Assembly (NCBI RefSeq): GCF_016862195.1
Contig: NZ_BOMM01000029.1
Location: 167,668-231,667, forward strand
Direction of reading: 5' to 3'
DNA from: Paractinoplanes ferrugineus
Lineage (GTDB): Bacteria > Actinomycetota > Actinomycetes > Mycobacteriales > Micromonosporaceae
Length of the DNA stretch: 64,000 nucleotides
Part shown: positions 42,884 through 51,041 of the stretch, piece after piece
How positions within the stretch are numbered: position 1 is the first letter of the stretch
Layout: the number at the start of each line of letters is the position of its first letter
The notes under the pieces: generated by a model
Told to the model about the DNA's origin: nothing
The model's input: the letters and a program-made list of their open reading frames with translations, nothing else
Database searches by the model: none
Translations under genes and position numbers: made by a program

Positions 42884-43416
42884 GGGCGGGGTGATGCCTC
42901 CTTTCGGTCGGTTTCTGCGGCGAGTTGTCGCCGTAGTTCGGTTGCTTTCGGTCCGGCGATACGGAGAACCGAGCGCAATCCGTCGCGGCTGATCGGACGT
43001 CCTGCGTGTGCGGCGCGGTGCTGGGCGTCGGCCGCGCGTGCGGCTTTCAGGAGGTCGGTATCGGTCCGGACCCGAGGACGGACCTCGGGACTGCGACTTA
43101 CGGCGGTGAGCGCGTGAAGGTGTGCGGTGAGTCCGAGGACGGCGGCCGGGACGGCACCGACAAGGACGACGATCGGCCAGGAGATGGCGACGATTCCGGC
43201 GGCGATCAGGTGGTAGCCGGCGTTGCCAACGATGCTCGTCGCGATGGCCCCGATCGCGTTGGCACGGGCGAAGCTGCAGGCGTCTTCTCCGCCGACGGTC
43301 CCGGCGAGCCATACCCGGGCCGAGGTCATCGCGTATGCGTCGATCGTCACCGGCAGGAGCCAGGCGAGTTGGTCGGGCCAGCCGACAATGACCCACCAGT
43401 CGCGTCGTCCGCTCAT
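42880..43416 (-). CDS. DUF2637-like membrane protein (Spd-type)
   Basis: 178 residues from ATG 43416. Three transmembrane helices in the order expected for DUF2637: AWLLPVTIDAYAMTSARVWL, AIGAIATSIVGNAGYHLIAA and ISWPIVVLVGAVPAAVLGLT, followed by a cytoplasmic basic helix (RTDTDLLKAARAADAQHRAA). Such proteins are encoded on actinomycete plasmids and integrative elements and are thought to aid intramycelial plasmid spread. Overlaps its neighbours. Confidence 0.65.
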   Translation of the reverse strand: MSGRRDWWVIVGWPDQLAWLLPVTIDAYAMTSARVWLAGTVGGEDACSFARANAIGAIATSIVGNAGYHLIAAGIVAISWPIVVLVGAVPAAVLGLTAHLHALTAVSRSPEVRPRVRTDTDLLKAARAADAQHRAAHAGRPISRDGLRSVLRIAGPKATELRRQLAAETDRKEASPRP

Positions 43417-43610
43417 CAGAGATCCAGTCCGGCGACGAACCCGGCCAGTGCTCGGAGTCCGTCGCCGATCGTGGGGCCGATGGATGACGCGGCGAGGTAG
43501 TACCCGAACGCCGAGCAGACCGCTGCCTGCCAGAGCGGCAGCCGGGCGTACCTCCAGAGCAGGAAGACGAAGACGCCGAGTAGGACGACGGCGGAGACGG
43601 CGATCGTCAT
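43416..43610 (-). CDS. Small membrane protein of the transfer operon
   Basis: 64 residues, one strong transmembrane helix (VSAVVLLGVFVFLLWR) and a second weaker one (LWQAAVCSAFGYYLAASSIG). Its stop shares one base with the next start. Typical small Spd/Tra accessory protein. Confidence 0.55.
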   Translation of the reverse strand: MTIAVSAVVLLGVFVFLLWRYARLPLWQAAVCSAFGYYLAASSIGPTIGDGLRALAGFVAGLDL

Positions 43611-43801
43611 GCGCCACGATCCTTGCGGTTGCGGCGCGTACGGATTCCCTTGTCCGCGCCGTTGTGGCTACCGCGCGCCCGGTGCCGGCGGACCCAGCGG
43701 TTGCGGGCCGTGCACTTGCGGCAGAACGTCGAGTTGCCCGCGCCGAGCTGGGCGCCGCACGCGCAGGTCGGGGCCTCGTTCGTGAAGTGTTGGATCTGCA
43801 T
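43607..43801 (-). CDS. Small zinc-ribbon-like protein
   Basis: 64 residues. Two CxC/CxxC pairs in TCACGAQLGAGNSTFCRKC make a compact zinc knuckle, followed by a very basic tail (RNRWVRRHRARGSHNGADKG). It could bind nucleic acid. First gene of the operon that runs to the translocase; overlaps the next gene by 4 bases. Confidence 0.6.
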   Translation of the reverse strand: MQIQHFTNEAPTCACGAQLGAGNSTFCRKCTARNRWVRRHRARGSHNGADKGIRTRRNRKDRGA

Positions 43802-43890
43802 TTCTGATCTCCTCTCGGTCGGCGATGCGTGTTCCGCATCGACGCCATTGAGAGTGCGACCAGGCGACGGGACGTGATCAGGTCATGGCT

Positions 43891-43920
43891 GGACGTGTTC
43901 GAGATGTCTAGCCTAGGGTT
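43891..43920 (+). promoter_or_regulatory. Weaker copy of the regulator-promoter motif
   Basis: GGACGT...GAGATGTCTAG at 43891-43911 upstream of the first HTH-DUF5919 gene resembles the motif at 46468 and 48020, less exactly. Probably the operator/promoter of that gene and of the divergent transfer operon. Confidence 0.4.
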
Positions 43921-43953
43921 GGCGAGCTGACGGACGTCCTTTATGGGGAGACG

Positions 43954-44685
43954 ATGCCGAACGAGCGACTACGCTCCGCAATGCTGCAACGAGGGGTTAC
44001 CCCGGCTGGCCTTGCGGAAGCGATCAAAGTTGATCCGAAGAGCATCGAGCGCTGGATCAGCGGACGGATGCCGTACCGGCGTCACCGATACGCGGCGGCT
44101 GCTCACCTCGGCGTGGATGAGGTGTACCTCTGGCCCGAAGCGCTCGGCGCTGACCAGGTCGCCAGCGCCAGCGGAAGCGAGATCATCAACATTTACCCGC
44201 ACCGCTGGACCGTGCCGTCCGAGCTCTGGCGCAACTTCTTCGACGATGCCGAGTCGGAGATCGGGGTCCTGGTCTACAGCGGGCTCTTCCTGTCCGAGGA
44301 CGCCGGCGTACGCCGGATCTTCCGCCAGAAAGCCGAGGCAGGAGCACGCGTACGCATCCTCCTCGGTGATCCGGAGTCCGAGGTCGTGGCGCAACGCGAC
44401 GCTGACGAGGGCATCGAAAGCCTCGCCGCGAAGATCAAGAACGCCATCGTGATGTACCGACCCCTGCTCAGCCTCGAAGGCGTCGAGCTGCGGTTGCACC
44501 GCACGGTGCTCTACAACTCGATCTACCGTGCGGATGAGCAACTGCTGGTCAACACGCACATCTACAGCTTCCCCGCGTCCGAAGCACCGGTCTTCCACCT
44601 GCGGCGCGTCGCCGGGGCGACCATGGTGTCGACGTACGTGGAGAGCTTCGAGCACGTGTGGGACGCCGCGATACCGCTGGAATGA
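43954..44685 (+). CDS. HTH-DUF5919 (phospholipase-D-like) regulator, copy 1
   Basis: 243 residues. N-terminal Xre-type helix-turn-helix (VTPAGLAEAIKVDPKSIERW), then a domain of about 160 residues resembling DUF5919, a PLD-like fold (IGVLVYSGLFLSEDAGVRRI, ARVRILLGDPESEVVAQRDA, LRLHRTVLYNSIYRADEQLL). No HxKxxxxD pair is visible, so catalysis is doubtful. Divergent from the transfer operon and followed after 7 bases by a Nudix gene. A paralogue lies at 46527. Confidence 0.75.
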   Translation: MPNERLRSAMLQRGVTPAGLAEAIKVDPKSIERWISGRMPYRRHRYAAAAHLGVDEVYLWPEALGADQVASASGSEIINIYPHRWTVPSELWRNFFDDAESEIGVLVYSGLFLSEDAGVRRIFRQKAEAGARVRILLGDPESEVVAQRDADEGIESLAAKIKNAIVMYRPLLSLEGVELRLHRTVLYNSIYRADEQLLVNTHIYSFPASEAPVFHLRRVAGATMVSTYVESFEHVWDAAIPLE

Positions 44686-44692
44686 GGACGAC

Positions 44693-45169
44693 GTGGGACG
44701 ACGTATCGACTACTACAACGACCCCGAGGCGCCCAAGGCCAACAGCGTCGTCCCGTCGGCGAACGTCGTCGTGGTCAACGACGACGGCGCAATCCTGCTG
44801 ATCCGCCGCTCGGACAACGACAACTGGGCACTGCCGGGCGGAGGCATGGATCTCGGCGAGTCGCTGCCCACTACCGCGGTAAGAGAGACGGCGGAGGAGA
44901 CCGGGATCGACGTGGAGGTGACTGGCCTAGTCGGCATCTACACGGATCCGAACCACGTCATCCTCTACACCAGCAACAACGAGGCCCGGCAGGAGTTCTC
45001 GGTGGTGTTCACCGCCCGGCCGATTGGCGGGACACCGACGCCGAGCGACGAGTCGACCGAGGTCCGATGGGTTCCGCCGGCCGAGATCGGCGCGCTGCCG
45101 ATGGACCGCTCGATGCGTATGCGGATCGACCAGTACCTGACCTCACCGCTCGACATTCACCTTGGATAG
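44693..45169 (+). CDS. Nudix hydrolase of the element
   Basis: About 158 residues from GTG 44693 (GAGGAC upstream). Intact Nudix box GGGMDLGESLPTTAVRETAE followed by ETGI, with strand NVVVVNDDGAILLIRRSDND. Nudix genes are frequent passengers of actinomycete integrative elements, where they are proposed to signal a favourable host state for excision or transfer. Co-transcribed with the HTH-DUF5919 gene and the next small membrane protein. Confidence 0.88.
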   Translation: MGRRIDYYNDPEAPKANSVVPSANVVVVNDDGAILLIRRSDNDNWALPGGGMDLGESLPTTAVRETAEETGIDVEVTGLVGIYTDPNHVILYTSNNEARQEFSVVFTARPIGGTPTPSDESTEVRWVPPAEIGALPMDRSMRMRIDQYLTSPLDIHLG

Positions 45170-45614
45170 CGACGGGCTCAGCGCCTTCGCGGACGTCTTC
45201 TCCGCCGTCGGCACGGTCGGCGCCTTCGGCCTCGGATTCTTGCTCCTACGTCGAGAGCACCGACGCGAAGCCGACCGCGCCGAGGACGAACGCCGCTCGC
45301 AGGCCGAACGGATCAGCGCCTGGGTAGAGCTGACGCACAGACTCGAAGGCCGCCGCGAACTGGCGTTCCACATCCACAACGCGAGCGCGATGCCCATCTA
45401 CGAGGTGGAGTTGCCGCTTCCCGCCCACGACGGCGAAGAACCCCGGTCAGAGTTCGTCGGCCTCGTCCCGCCGGGCCGCACAGTCCAGCGACCCGCACCG
45501 GGAGAGTGGCTTCGGACGTACGTCGAACCAGAGCCCGTACAGATCGAATTCTTGGACAGCGCCGGCCGCCGGTGGAGCCGGGACGAGCAGGGAGCCCTTT
45601 CCCGCACGGAGTGA
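45162..45614 (+). CDS. Small membrane-anchored protein
   Basis: 150 residues from a TTG that overlaps the Nudix stop. One transmembrane helix (about 9-29), a charged coiled-coil-like stretch (RREHRREADRAEDERRSQAE) and a beta-rich soluble domain (ELAFHIHNASAMPIYEVELP, GEWLRTYVEPEPVQIEFLDS). Family not recognised. Confidence 0.55.
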   Translation: MDSDGLSAFADVFSAVGTVGAFGLGFLLLRREHRREADRAEDERRSQAERISAWVELTHRLEGRRELAFHIHNASAMPIYEVELPLPAHDGEEPRSEFVGLVPPGRTVQRPAPGEWLRTYVEPEPVQIEFLDSAGRRWSRDEQGALSRTE

Positions 45615-45616
45615 CG

Positions 45617-46165
45617 TCAGCCCTCGGCGAGTGCCGCCCTGATCCTTTGCACGGACCCGATGATCAGCGGGCCTGCTTCGCTAATCGACCGGGCCACGAG
45701 GTGATCCGGCCCGTAGCGGTCCAAGATCTCCGCGAGACGCTGCTCCACTTCGATGGGCTCGCCGTCCGGGGTGGTTGTCATGTCGGCGTACGTGATGGCG
45801 TCCGATATCACGCCTCCGACCGGCGGAAACTCATCCGAGAGTTGGTCGCCGAGCCCGCGGTTCCTGCCCTCGATGAACGCGCACGAGTGGTGAGCGACCA
45901 GCCGGCAGACCAGATCATCAGCGCGGGCGACTTCCCGCAGGTAGCGAGCCCCGTCGAGCTGATGCATGCCGGTCACGACAAGGTCCGGCGAATACCCCAC
46001 GTCGTGAAGCCAAGAGGCGGCGACCAGGGCCGGGCCGTCGTCACCGACCAGGGCCGCGACTGACTCGGCTTTCCGTCCGACGCCCTGGCTGTGGGACCAG
46101 CGGCGAGGGAGCGGCACGGCCAGTAATCGACGTGCAAGGTCACGGGCGCCCTCGACTTGATCCAC
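45617..46165 (-). CDS. HD-domain phosphohydrolase
   Basis: 182 residues. HD motifs are visible: HSQGVGRKAESVAALVG (first His), AASWLHDVGYSPDL (HD pair), VCRLVAHHSCAF (HH) and ISDAITYADMT (Asp). The metal-binding set looks complete. Small HD hydrolases act on nucleotides or phosphorylated signals. Convergent with the membrane protein gene (two bases apart). Confidence 0.8.
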   Translation of the reverse strand: MDQVEGARDLARRLLAVPLPRRWSHSQGVGRKAESVAALVGDDGPALVAASWLHDVGYSPDLVVTGMHQLDGARYLREVARADDLVCRLVAHHSCAFIEGRNRGLGDQLSDEFPPVGGVISDAITYADMTTTPDGEPIEVEQRLAEILDRYGPDHLVARSISEAGPLIIGSVQRIRAALAEG

Positions 46166-46189
46166 ATAGGCAGCCTAGTGCCGGGCTAG

Positions 46190-46399
46190 TCACCTGTCGC
46201 CATAGTCAACCCGCAAGGCGTCGGCAAGCCGGTCGGCGACCGCCGGTAGGACGTCTCCAAGCCGTACGACCGGGCTTCCCCGGTGGCCGATGGCGTCGCT
46301 CAACGCCGGGAACTCCTGGCCGACGTCGAACCCTGCATTCTCCAGCGCCTGCGCCAGCCGATCCGCCGACGATCTCGCTGCTTCCGCGTCGCTCTCCAT
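46190..46399 (-). CDS. Small hypothetical protein
   Basis: 69 residues from ATG 46399, no membrane segment, with two amphipathic helices (RSSADRLAQALENAGFDVGQ and RLGDVLPAVADRLADALRVD). A GTG at 46438 would add 13 residues. Unknown function, possibly a small regulator next to the HTH-DUF5919 promoter. Confidence 0.45.
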   Translation of the reverse strand: MESDAEAARSSADRLAQALENAGFDVGQEFPALSDAIGHRGSPVVRLGDVLPAVADRLADALRVDYGDR

Positions 46400-46467
46400 G
46401 ACGTCCCGTCCGTTCTCTCTGTTCCGCCAAGTCTTCACTCAAAGTGACGGACGCTGAACCACGCGTC

Positions 46468-46502
46468 GGGACGTCTAGGGACTTCTTGGCTACCATGGGG
46501 TC
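46468..46502 (+). promoter_or_regulatory. Regulator promoter/operator motif, copy A
   Basis: GGGACGTCTAGGGACTTCTTGG followed by CCATGGGGTC, 24 bases before the second HTH-DUF5919 start. A near copy lies at 48020-48056. TACCAT at 46491-46496 could be the -10 hexamer. Shared context with a regulator gene suggests autoregulation. Confidence 0.55.
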
Positions 46503-46526
46503 TCACCCAGGGATGGGAGCGGACGC

Positions 46527-47279
46527 ATGAACCACCTGCTCGCCCGAGCACTGAGTGGCGCCAGGCTCGACATCGTCGACGTAGCCGCCCAACTTCGCGT
46601 CGACCCCAAGACCGTGCAGCGCTGGATCAGCAGCGGCCGCATCCCGTACCCCCGTCATCGCGACGCGCTGGTCAGCCTCACGGGATGGTCGGCATACGAC
46701 TTGTGGCCGAGCTTGCCTCGCCCGGTCGAGCCCCTGGCCACCACCGACGAGATCCGGATCGTCTACCCGCACCGATCGGCCGTGCCGTCCGACTCGTGGT
46801 CACGCCTGCTCAGCCGGGCCGAGCGAGAGATCGACATCCTGGTCTACAGCGCAAGCTTTCTTGCCGACGACGTCGCCGTGCTCAACCTGCTGCGACAAAA
46901 GGCCAAGGGGGGCGTACGGATACGCATCGCCCTCGGCGACCCAGACGGCGAACACATCGCCAGCCGCGGGGCCGAGGAACGTATCGGCGTCGGCATGAGC
47001 GCCCGCATCCGTACCGCACTCGTCAGCCTCCAGCCACTCGCCGAAGAGCCCGGCATTGAGCTACGGCTGCACGACACCGTGCTCTACAACTCGACCTACC
47101 GCGCCGACGACGAAATGCTCATCAACTCCCACATCTACGGCCGACCCGCAGCCCAGGCGCCCGTCATGCATCTCAAGCGCACCGACGCCGAAGGCATGGT
47201 CTCAGCTCACATGACCTCGTTTGAGCGAGTCTGGGCCACGGCAAAGGCGTCAAAGCTGACGGCACCGCCAGCGATATAG
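46527..47279 (+). CDS. HTH-DUF5919 (phospholipase-D-like) regulator, copy 2
   Basis: 250 residues, paralogue of the protein at 43954: same architecture (LDIVDVAAQLRVDPKTVQRW helix-turn-helix; IDILVYSASFLADDVAVLNL, VRIRIALGDPDGEHIASRGA and IELRLHDTVLYNSTYRADDE in the second domain). The two copies share DPKxxxRWIS-GR-PYxRHR near the N-terminus. Its 3' end overlaps the convergent Cys-protein gene by 73 bases. Two copies in one element suggest either duplication or two accreted modules. Confidence 0.75.
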   Translation: MNHLLARALSGARLDIVDVAAQLRVDPKTVQRWISSGRIPYPRHRDALVSLTGWSAYDLWPSLPRPVEPLATTDEIRIVYPHRSAVPSDSWSRLLSRAEREIDILVYSASFLADDVAVLNLLRQKAKGGVRIRIALGDPDGEHIASRGAEERIGVGMSARIRTALVSLQPLAEEPGIELRLHDTVLYNSTYRADDEMLINSHIYGRPAAQAPVMHLKRTDAEGMVSAHMTSFERVWATAKASKLTAPPAI

Positions 47280-47566
47280 ACGCCCGCTACACCCGGCCGT
47301 CGGCGCGGCAGAACGCCGTACCTGTTGAACACGGCGAGCGCCGCGTACCGAGCACGGCAAGGCTCAGGCTCCGAACAGCCGAGACACAGCCCACCCGGAG
47401 TGACGACGAGATGGTCGTAAAGCGAAGCCTCCGTTCGCGCCAAGACGTCCTGGCGGCTCTCCGGCGCGCATCGCGCCTCCACCTGAACTCGACGGCCAGC
47501 ATCGGAACTCGCGTTCGACAGATCAGGCTCAAAGCCAGTTCCTGTCCGGACGTCATGGCTGGCCAT
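47207..47566 (-). CDS. Small Cys-rich protein
   Basis: 119 residues from ATG 47566. The core VVTPGGLCLGCSEPEPCRAR carries a CxxCxxxxPC cluster and recurs in small actinobacterial proteins of integrative elements; function unknown. Overlaps the AlpA-like gene by 14 bases, so the pair is co-transcribed. Confidence 0.55.
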   Translation of the reverse strand: MASHDVRTGTGFEPDLSNASSDAGRRVQVEARCAPESRQDVLARTEASLYDHLVVTPGGLCLGCSEPEPCRARYAALAVFNRYGVLPRRRPGVAGVYIAGGAVSFDAFAVAQTRSNEVM

Positions 47567-47867
47567 CCGGCTCCCTCCGTTCGTCCTCGTCTTGCCGCTC
47601 TCCCAAGGGGCCGGCTTCGGCTTCCGATATCTCCGGTTCGGGCCGATGGAGTTTCGGCCGGTGGGCGCGAACCCAGGCACCAACGTCAGCTGCGAGCCAG
47701 ACCCATCCGGACGCCAACTCGGCGACAGGCGCGGGAAAGCCCTCCAGGTGCGTAATCTGATGAACGCGCTGCCGGCTGACACCCAACAGCGCCCTGATCT
47801 CGTAGTTGCCCATAAAGCGGTGTGCCTCCGAATCCAGGCACCCCACCTCGGCCGCTTCCTCATCCAT
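47553..47867 (-). CDS. AlpA/excisionase-like helix-turn-helix protein
   Basis: 104 residues. NYEIRALLGVSRQRVHQITH is an AlpA/MerR-like winged helix-turn-helix, followed by FPAPVAELASGWVWLAADVG. Proteins of this kind control excision or transcription of integrative elements. Position next to the repeated promoter motif and the transfer genes fits a recombination-directionality or regulatory role. Confidence 0.65.
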   Translation of the reverse strand: MDEEAAEVGCLDSEAHRFMGNYEIRALLGVSRQRVHQITHLEGFPAPVAELASGWVWLAADVGAWVRAHRPKLHRPEPEISEAEAGPLGERQDEDERREPDGQP

Positions 47868-48019
47868 CCGCAGTCCTCGGCAGTCGGTGACATCCCAGCC
47901 GCCCGGAGCGAGTCACGGACGGCCGGGCCTTACGTCACCGGTGTCCCAAGACCCACAACTCTGGAAACCGGCTACCGAAAGGCTCTCGTGACAGGACGTC
48001 CCGGTAGACCGCGTCTCCT

Positions 48020-48056
48020 GGGACGTCCGGAGACTTCTAGTCGTTCCCATGGGGTC
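48020..48056 (+). promoter_or_regulatory. Regulator promoter/operator motif, copy B
   Basis: GGGACGTCCGGAGACTTCTAG followed after eight bases by CCATGGGGTC; near-identical to the copy at 46468-46502. No gene follows directly: after 117 bases the IS630 element begins. A third regulator gene may have been lost here. Confidence 0.5.
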
Positions 48057-48197
48057 CGAAGGACGGGTCTGCAACGCGGTGGTCGGTCGGCGCGGGTAGG
48101 AGGGCTCGCGATCATTTCGATCTAAACGGCTGCGGGGCAGCTCAGACTCGAAAATGCGCTCCTGCGCTGGCTAGTGCCGTGACCACGAACGTTCACG

Positions 48198-48494
48198 GTG
48201 TTGGATGACACGCCGCTCGGGCTGACGGCCGAGCTGCGTCGTGGCGGTCAGGCTGTGACGGTGGCAGATCCTGTACGCGTGCGGCGGCTCAGTGACCACG
48301 AGGGTCAGCAGCTGCCGAGAATCACCCGTCGAGGCACGGGTTCACCGATCCGATTACGCCGAGCCATGGTCGTGCTCGCCTCGGCCGGCGGGAACACCGT
48401 GCGGGCTATCGCCCGTCTCGTGCAGGCCGACGAGGACACGATCCGGCAGGTGATCCATCGGTTCAACGAGATGGGGATGGCCAGCCTGGACCCT
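48198..48494 (+). pseudogene. IS630 transposase, N-terminal part
   Basis: GTG start. 99 residues with the helix-turn-helix RRAMVVLASAGGNTVRAIAR, interrupted after GMASLDP by the IS110 insertion. If the inserted 1540 bases are removed the codon after CCT is CAG, giving the sequence DPQWAGGRPRQIS in frame. Confidence 0.85.
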
Positions 48495-48559
48495 AATGGG
48501 TCTTCCCGGGAGCCTGGTGGCGTTACTTGTTGATGTTGCTGGGAAAGACTCGGGCGGCA

Positions 48560-48730
48560 GCCGCGGGCGGGTGAGCACTCTTGGACCCTGGATCTTGAGT
48601 CCTGCACTGAGACCGTGCCCCCGCCGGCGTTGCGGGGAGGTTTGACCGTTGATGGGGTGTCGTGCCGTCCGGGCGTGATTCTGTTCGGGCCGAGCACTGA
48701 TCCATTAGGGCGCGTGCTGTCCTCCTCCTG
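48560..48730 (+). ncRNA. Bridge RNA of the IS110 element (approximate ends)
   Basis: Four guide segments are visible. Left target guide TGGACCCT (48582-48589) equals the left flank plus core at 48487-48494. Right target guide CACTGAG (48605-48611) is the exact complement of core plus right flank CTCAGTG (50033-50039). Left donor guide ATGGGGTGTC (48652-48661) equals the right element end at 50024-50033. Right donor guide CCATTAG (48702-48708) is the complement of core plus left end. The order (target loop, then donor loop, upstream of the transposase) matches IS621-type bridge RNAs. Exact ends need RNA data. Confidence 0.85.
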
Positions 48731-48769
48731 GCTGCTGACCGTTGCAGGCGAGGGTGAGGAAGGGCAACG

Positions 48770-50011
48770 TTGCTGTTCGTCGGTGATGACTGGGCTGAGG
48801 ACCACCATGATGTGGAGTTGCAGGACGCATCCGGGCGCGTTCTGGCGCGGAGGCGGCTTGCCGAAGGCATCGCGGGGATCGCCGACCTTCACGCCCTGAT
48901 CGTCGAGCGCTCCGACGGTTCGGATGCTGCGCAGCAGGTGTCCGATGCGGCGGGGGTGGTCATCGGTATCGAGACGGATCGCGGGCCGTGGGTCGAAGCG
49001 CTGATCGCCGCTGGTTACCAGGTGTTCGCGATCAACCCGAAGCAGGCAAGCCGGTTCAAGGAACGCTACGCAAACTCGGGGGCCAAGAGCGACAAGGGCG
49101 ACGCGCACGCGTTGGCGGACATGGTCCGCATCGACCGGGACCAGCTGCGACCAGTCGCCGGTGACACGTCCGCGGCGCAGGCGATCAAGGTGGTCGCCCG
49201 GGCACATCAGACCATGGTCTGGGAGCGCACTCGCGCGATGCTGCGGCTGAGGTCCGCGCTTCGCGACTACTTCCCGGCCGCGTTGACCGCATACGAGCAA
49301 CTCGGACTGGCCGGCGCGGACACCCTCGAGCTGCTGCAGGCGGCGCCGTCTCCAGCGCAGGCTGCTGCGCTTGATGTCGAAGTCGTCATCGCGGCACTGC
49401 GGCGGATGCACCGGCACAGAGTCCAGGCCAAGGCTGCGGCCATCACCGCGGTTCTGCGCAAGCCGCATCTGGGTCGCTCAGCGGCGGTCACCGAGGCCTA
49501 CGCGTCCACAGTCAGTGCGTTGAGCGCGGTGATCGCCGTCTTCAACACACAGATCAAGCAGCTGGAGAAGCAGATCGAGACGCACTTCAGTGCCCATCCA
49601 CAGGCGGGCATCTACCGATCCCAGCCCGGCATCGGGCTAATCACTGGGGCGAGGCTGCTGGCCGAGTTCGGCGACGACCCGGGCCGTTACCGCAGTGCGA
49701 AGGCGCGCAAGAACTACGCCGCGACCAGCCCGGTCACCAAAGCCTCAGGCCGCAGCAGAGTCGTTATGGCCAGGTTCGTGCACAACGATCGCTTGATCGA
49801 CGCCCTGCACGCTCAAGCGTTCTCCGCGATCAACGGCTCGACCGGCGCCCGCGCCTACTACGACAAACAACGCGCCCGCGAGGTCGACCACGGGCCGGCC
49901 TTGCGGCAAGTCGCCAACCGGCTGGTCGGCATCCTGCACGGATGCCTCAAAAACGGCACCCCCTACGACGAGAACACCGCCTGGCAACATCAGCCAGCCA
50001 CCTCTGCTTGA
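48770..50011 (+). CDS. IS110-family DEDD transposase/recombinase
   Basis: 413 residues from TTG with AAGGG upstream. The N-terminal RuvC-like DEDD part is seen as FVGDDWAEDHHDVELQD, GVVIGIETDRGPWVEALIAA and AKSDKGDAHALADMVRID; the C-terminal Tnp_20 part as YRSQPGIGLITGARLLAEFG and YAATSPVTKASGRSRVVMAR with the serine of the recombinase-like active site. It appears intact, so the element may be active. Confidence 0.9.
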   Translation: MLFVGDDWAEDHHDVELQDASGRVLARRRLAEGIAGIADLHALIVERSDGSDAAQQVSDAAGVVIGIETDRGPWVEALIAAGYQVFAINPKQASRFKERYANSGAKSDKGDAHALADMVRIDRDQLRPVAGDTSAAQAIKVVARAHQTMVWERTRAMLRLRSALRDYFPAALTAYEQLGLAGADTLELLQAAPSPAQAAALDVEVVIAALRRMHRHRVQAKAAAITAVLRKPHLGRSAAVTEAYASTVSALSAVIAVFNTQIKQLEKQIETHFSAHPQAGIYRSQPGIGLITGARLLAEFGDDPGRYRSAKARKNYAATSPVTKASGRSRVVMARFVHNDRLIDALHAQAFSAINGSTGARAYYDKQRAREVDHGPALRQVANRLVGILHGCLKNGTPYDENTAWQHQPATSA

Positions 50012-50034
50012 CAGTCAACCGGCATGGGGTGTCT

Positions 50035-50918
50035 CAGTGGGCGGGTGGCCGTCCCCGCCAGATCAGTCCTGACGACGAGCAGTACATCGTCACGACGGCC
50101 AACACCCGCCCCGAAGCCTTGGGACGGCCGTTCACCCGCTGGAGCGTCCGCAAACTCGCCGACCACCTCACCACACAGGCCGCCCGCCCGATCAAGATCG
50201 GGCGCGAACGGCTGCGTCAACTGCTGACCAAACACGGCATCACCTTCCAACGGACGAAAACGTGGAAGGAATCGAACGATCCGCAGCGAGACACGAAACT
50301 GGCCGCATCGACTACGTAACCAGCAACTTTCCGCAGCGGGTGTTCGCGTTCGACGAGTTCGGGCCCCTGGTGATCCGTCCGCAGGCCGGTTCAGGCTGGG
50401 CGCCCAAGAGCCATCCGCGCAGATTGCCCGCGAACTATCACAAGCTGCACGGCGTCCGACAGTTCCACGGCTGCTACAGCGTCGGCGACGACCAACTCCG
50501 GGGCGTAGTCCACCGGCGCAAAGGCGCCGCGAACACCCTGGCCGCACTCACATCGATCCGCCGGCAACGGCCGGACGGCGCACCGATCTACGTCGTCCTG
50601 GACAACCTGTCCGCGCATAAAGGCAAGACGATCCGGGCCTGGGCGGCCCGCAACAAGGTCGAGCTGTGTTTCACCCCGACCTACGCCTCCTGGGCCAACC
50701 CGATCGAGGCCCAGTTCGGGCCGCTGCGCACCTTCGTGATCGCCGGCTCAGATCATGCGAACCATCCCACGCTGACCCGCCACCTGCACCACTACCTGCG
50801 CTGGCGCAACGCCAACGCCCGCCACCCCGACGTCCTCGCCGCCCAACGACGCGAACGCGCCCGCATCCGCAGCGAACGACAACGCCGTTGGGGCCAACCT
50901 GCCACCCCGGCAGCCTGA
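50035..50918 (+). pseudogene. IS630 transposase, C-terminal part (frameshifted)
   Basis: Resumes with WAGGRPRQISPDDEQYIVTT and continues to a stop at 50317-50319; the rest (FPQRVFAFDEFGPLVIRPQA, IYVVLDNLSAHKGKTI, FTPTYASWANPIEAQFGPLR) lies in another frame, so one more frameshift near 50305 separates the second third from the DDE core. The three acidic residues of the DDE triad are present. No slippery run is seen there, so it looks like a mutation rather than programmed shifting. Confidence 0.8.
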
Positions 50919-51041
50919 CCCCCACCACCCCAAACGTTCGTGGTCACGACACTAGCTGCTGTGAAAGCCCTTCCCCCGGTGAGCTTGCCAGCGCCGCCCA
51001 GCTCCACAGAGTGCTCGTTCCCAGCGGGCAATGCTGCCTCA

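Larger units (their letters stand above)
48495..50034 (+). mobile_element. IS110-family element nested in IS630
   Basis: 1540 bp between core dinucleotides CT at 48493-48494 and CT at 50033-50034. Removing it restores the IS630 reading frame exactly. It has no inverted repeats and makes no target duplication beyond the core, as expected for the family. Long left non-coding end (about 275 bases) before the transposase. Confidence 0.85.
48174..50952. mobile_element. IS630-family element, interrupted by an IS110 element
   Basis: Terminal inverted repeats: GTGCCGTGACCACGAACGTT at 48174-48193 and its complement at 50933-50952 with one mismatch, flanked by TA on both sides (48172-48173, 50953-50954), as IS630 elements duplicate TA. 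Without the inner element it is 1239 bp, the normal length. Confidence 0.85.

Noticed and set aside
50262..50918. Separate IS630 transposase gene
   Set aside because: It is the frameshifted C-terminal part of the interrupted transposase and has no own start region.
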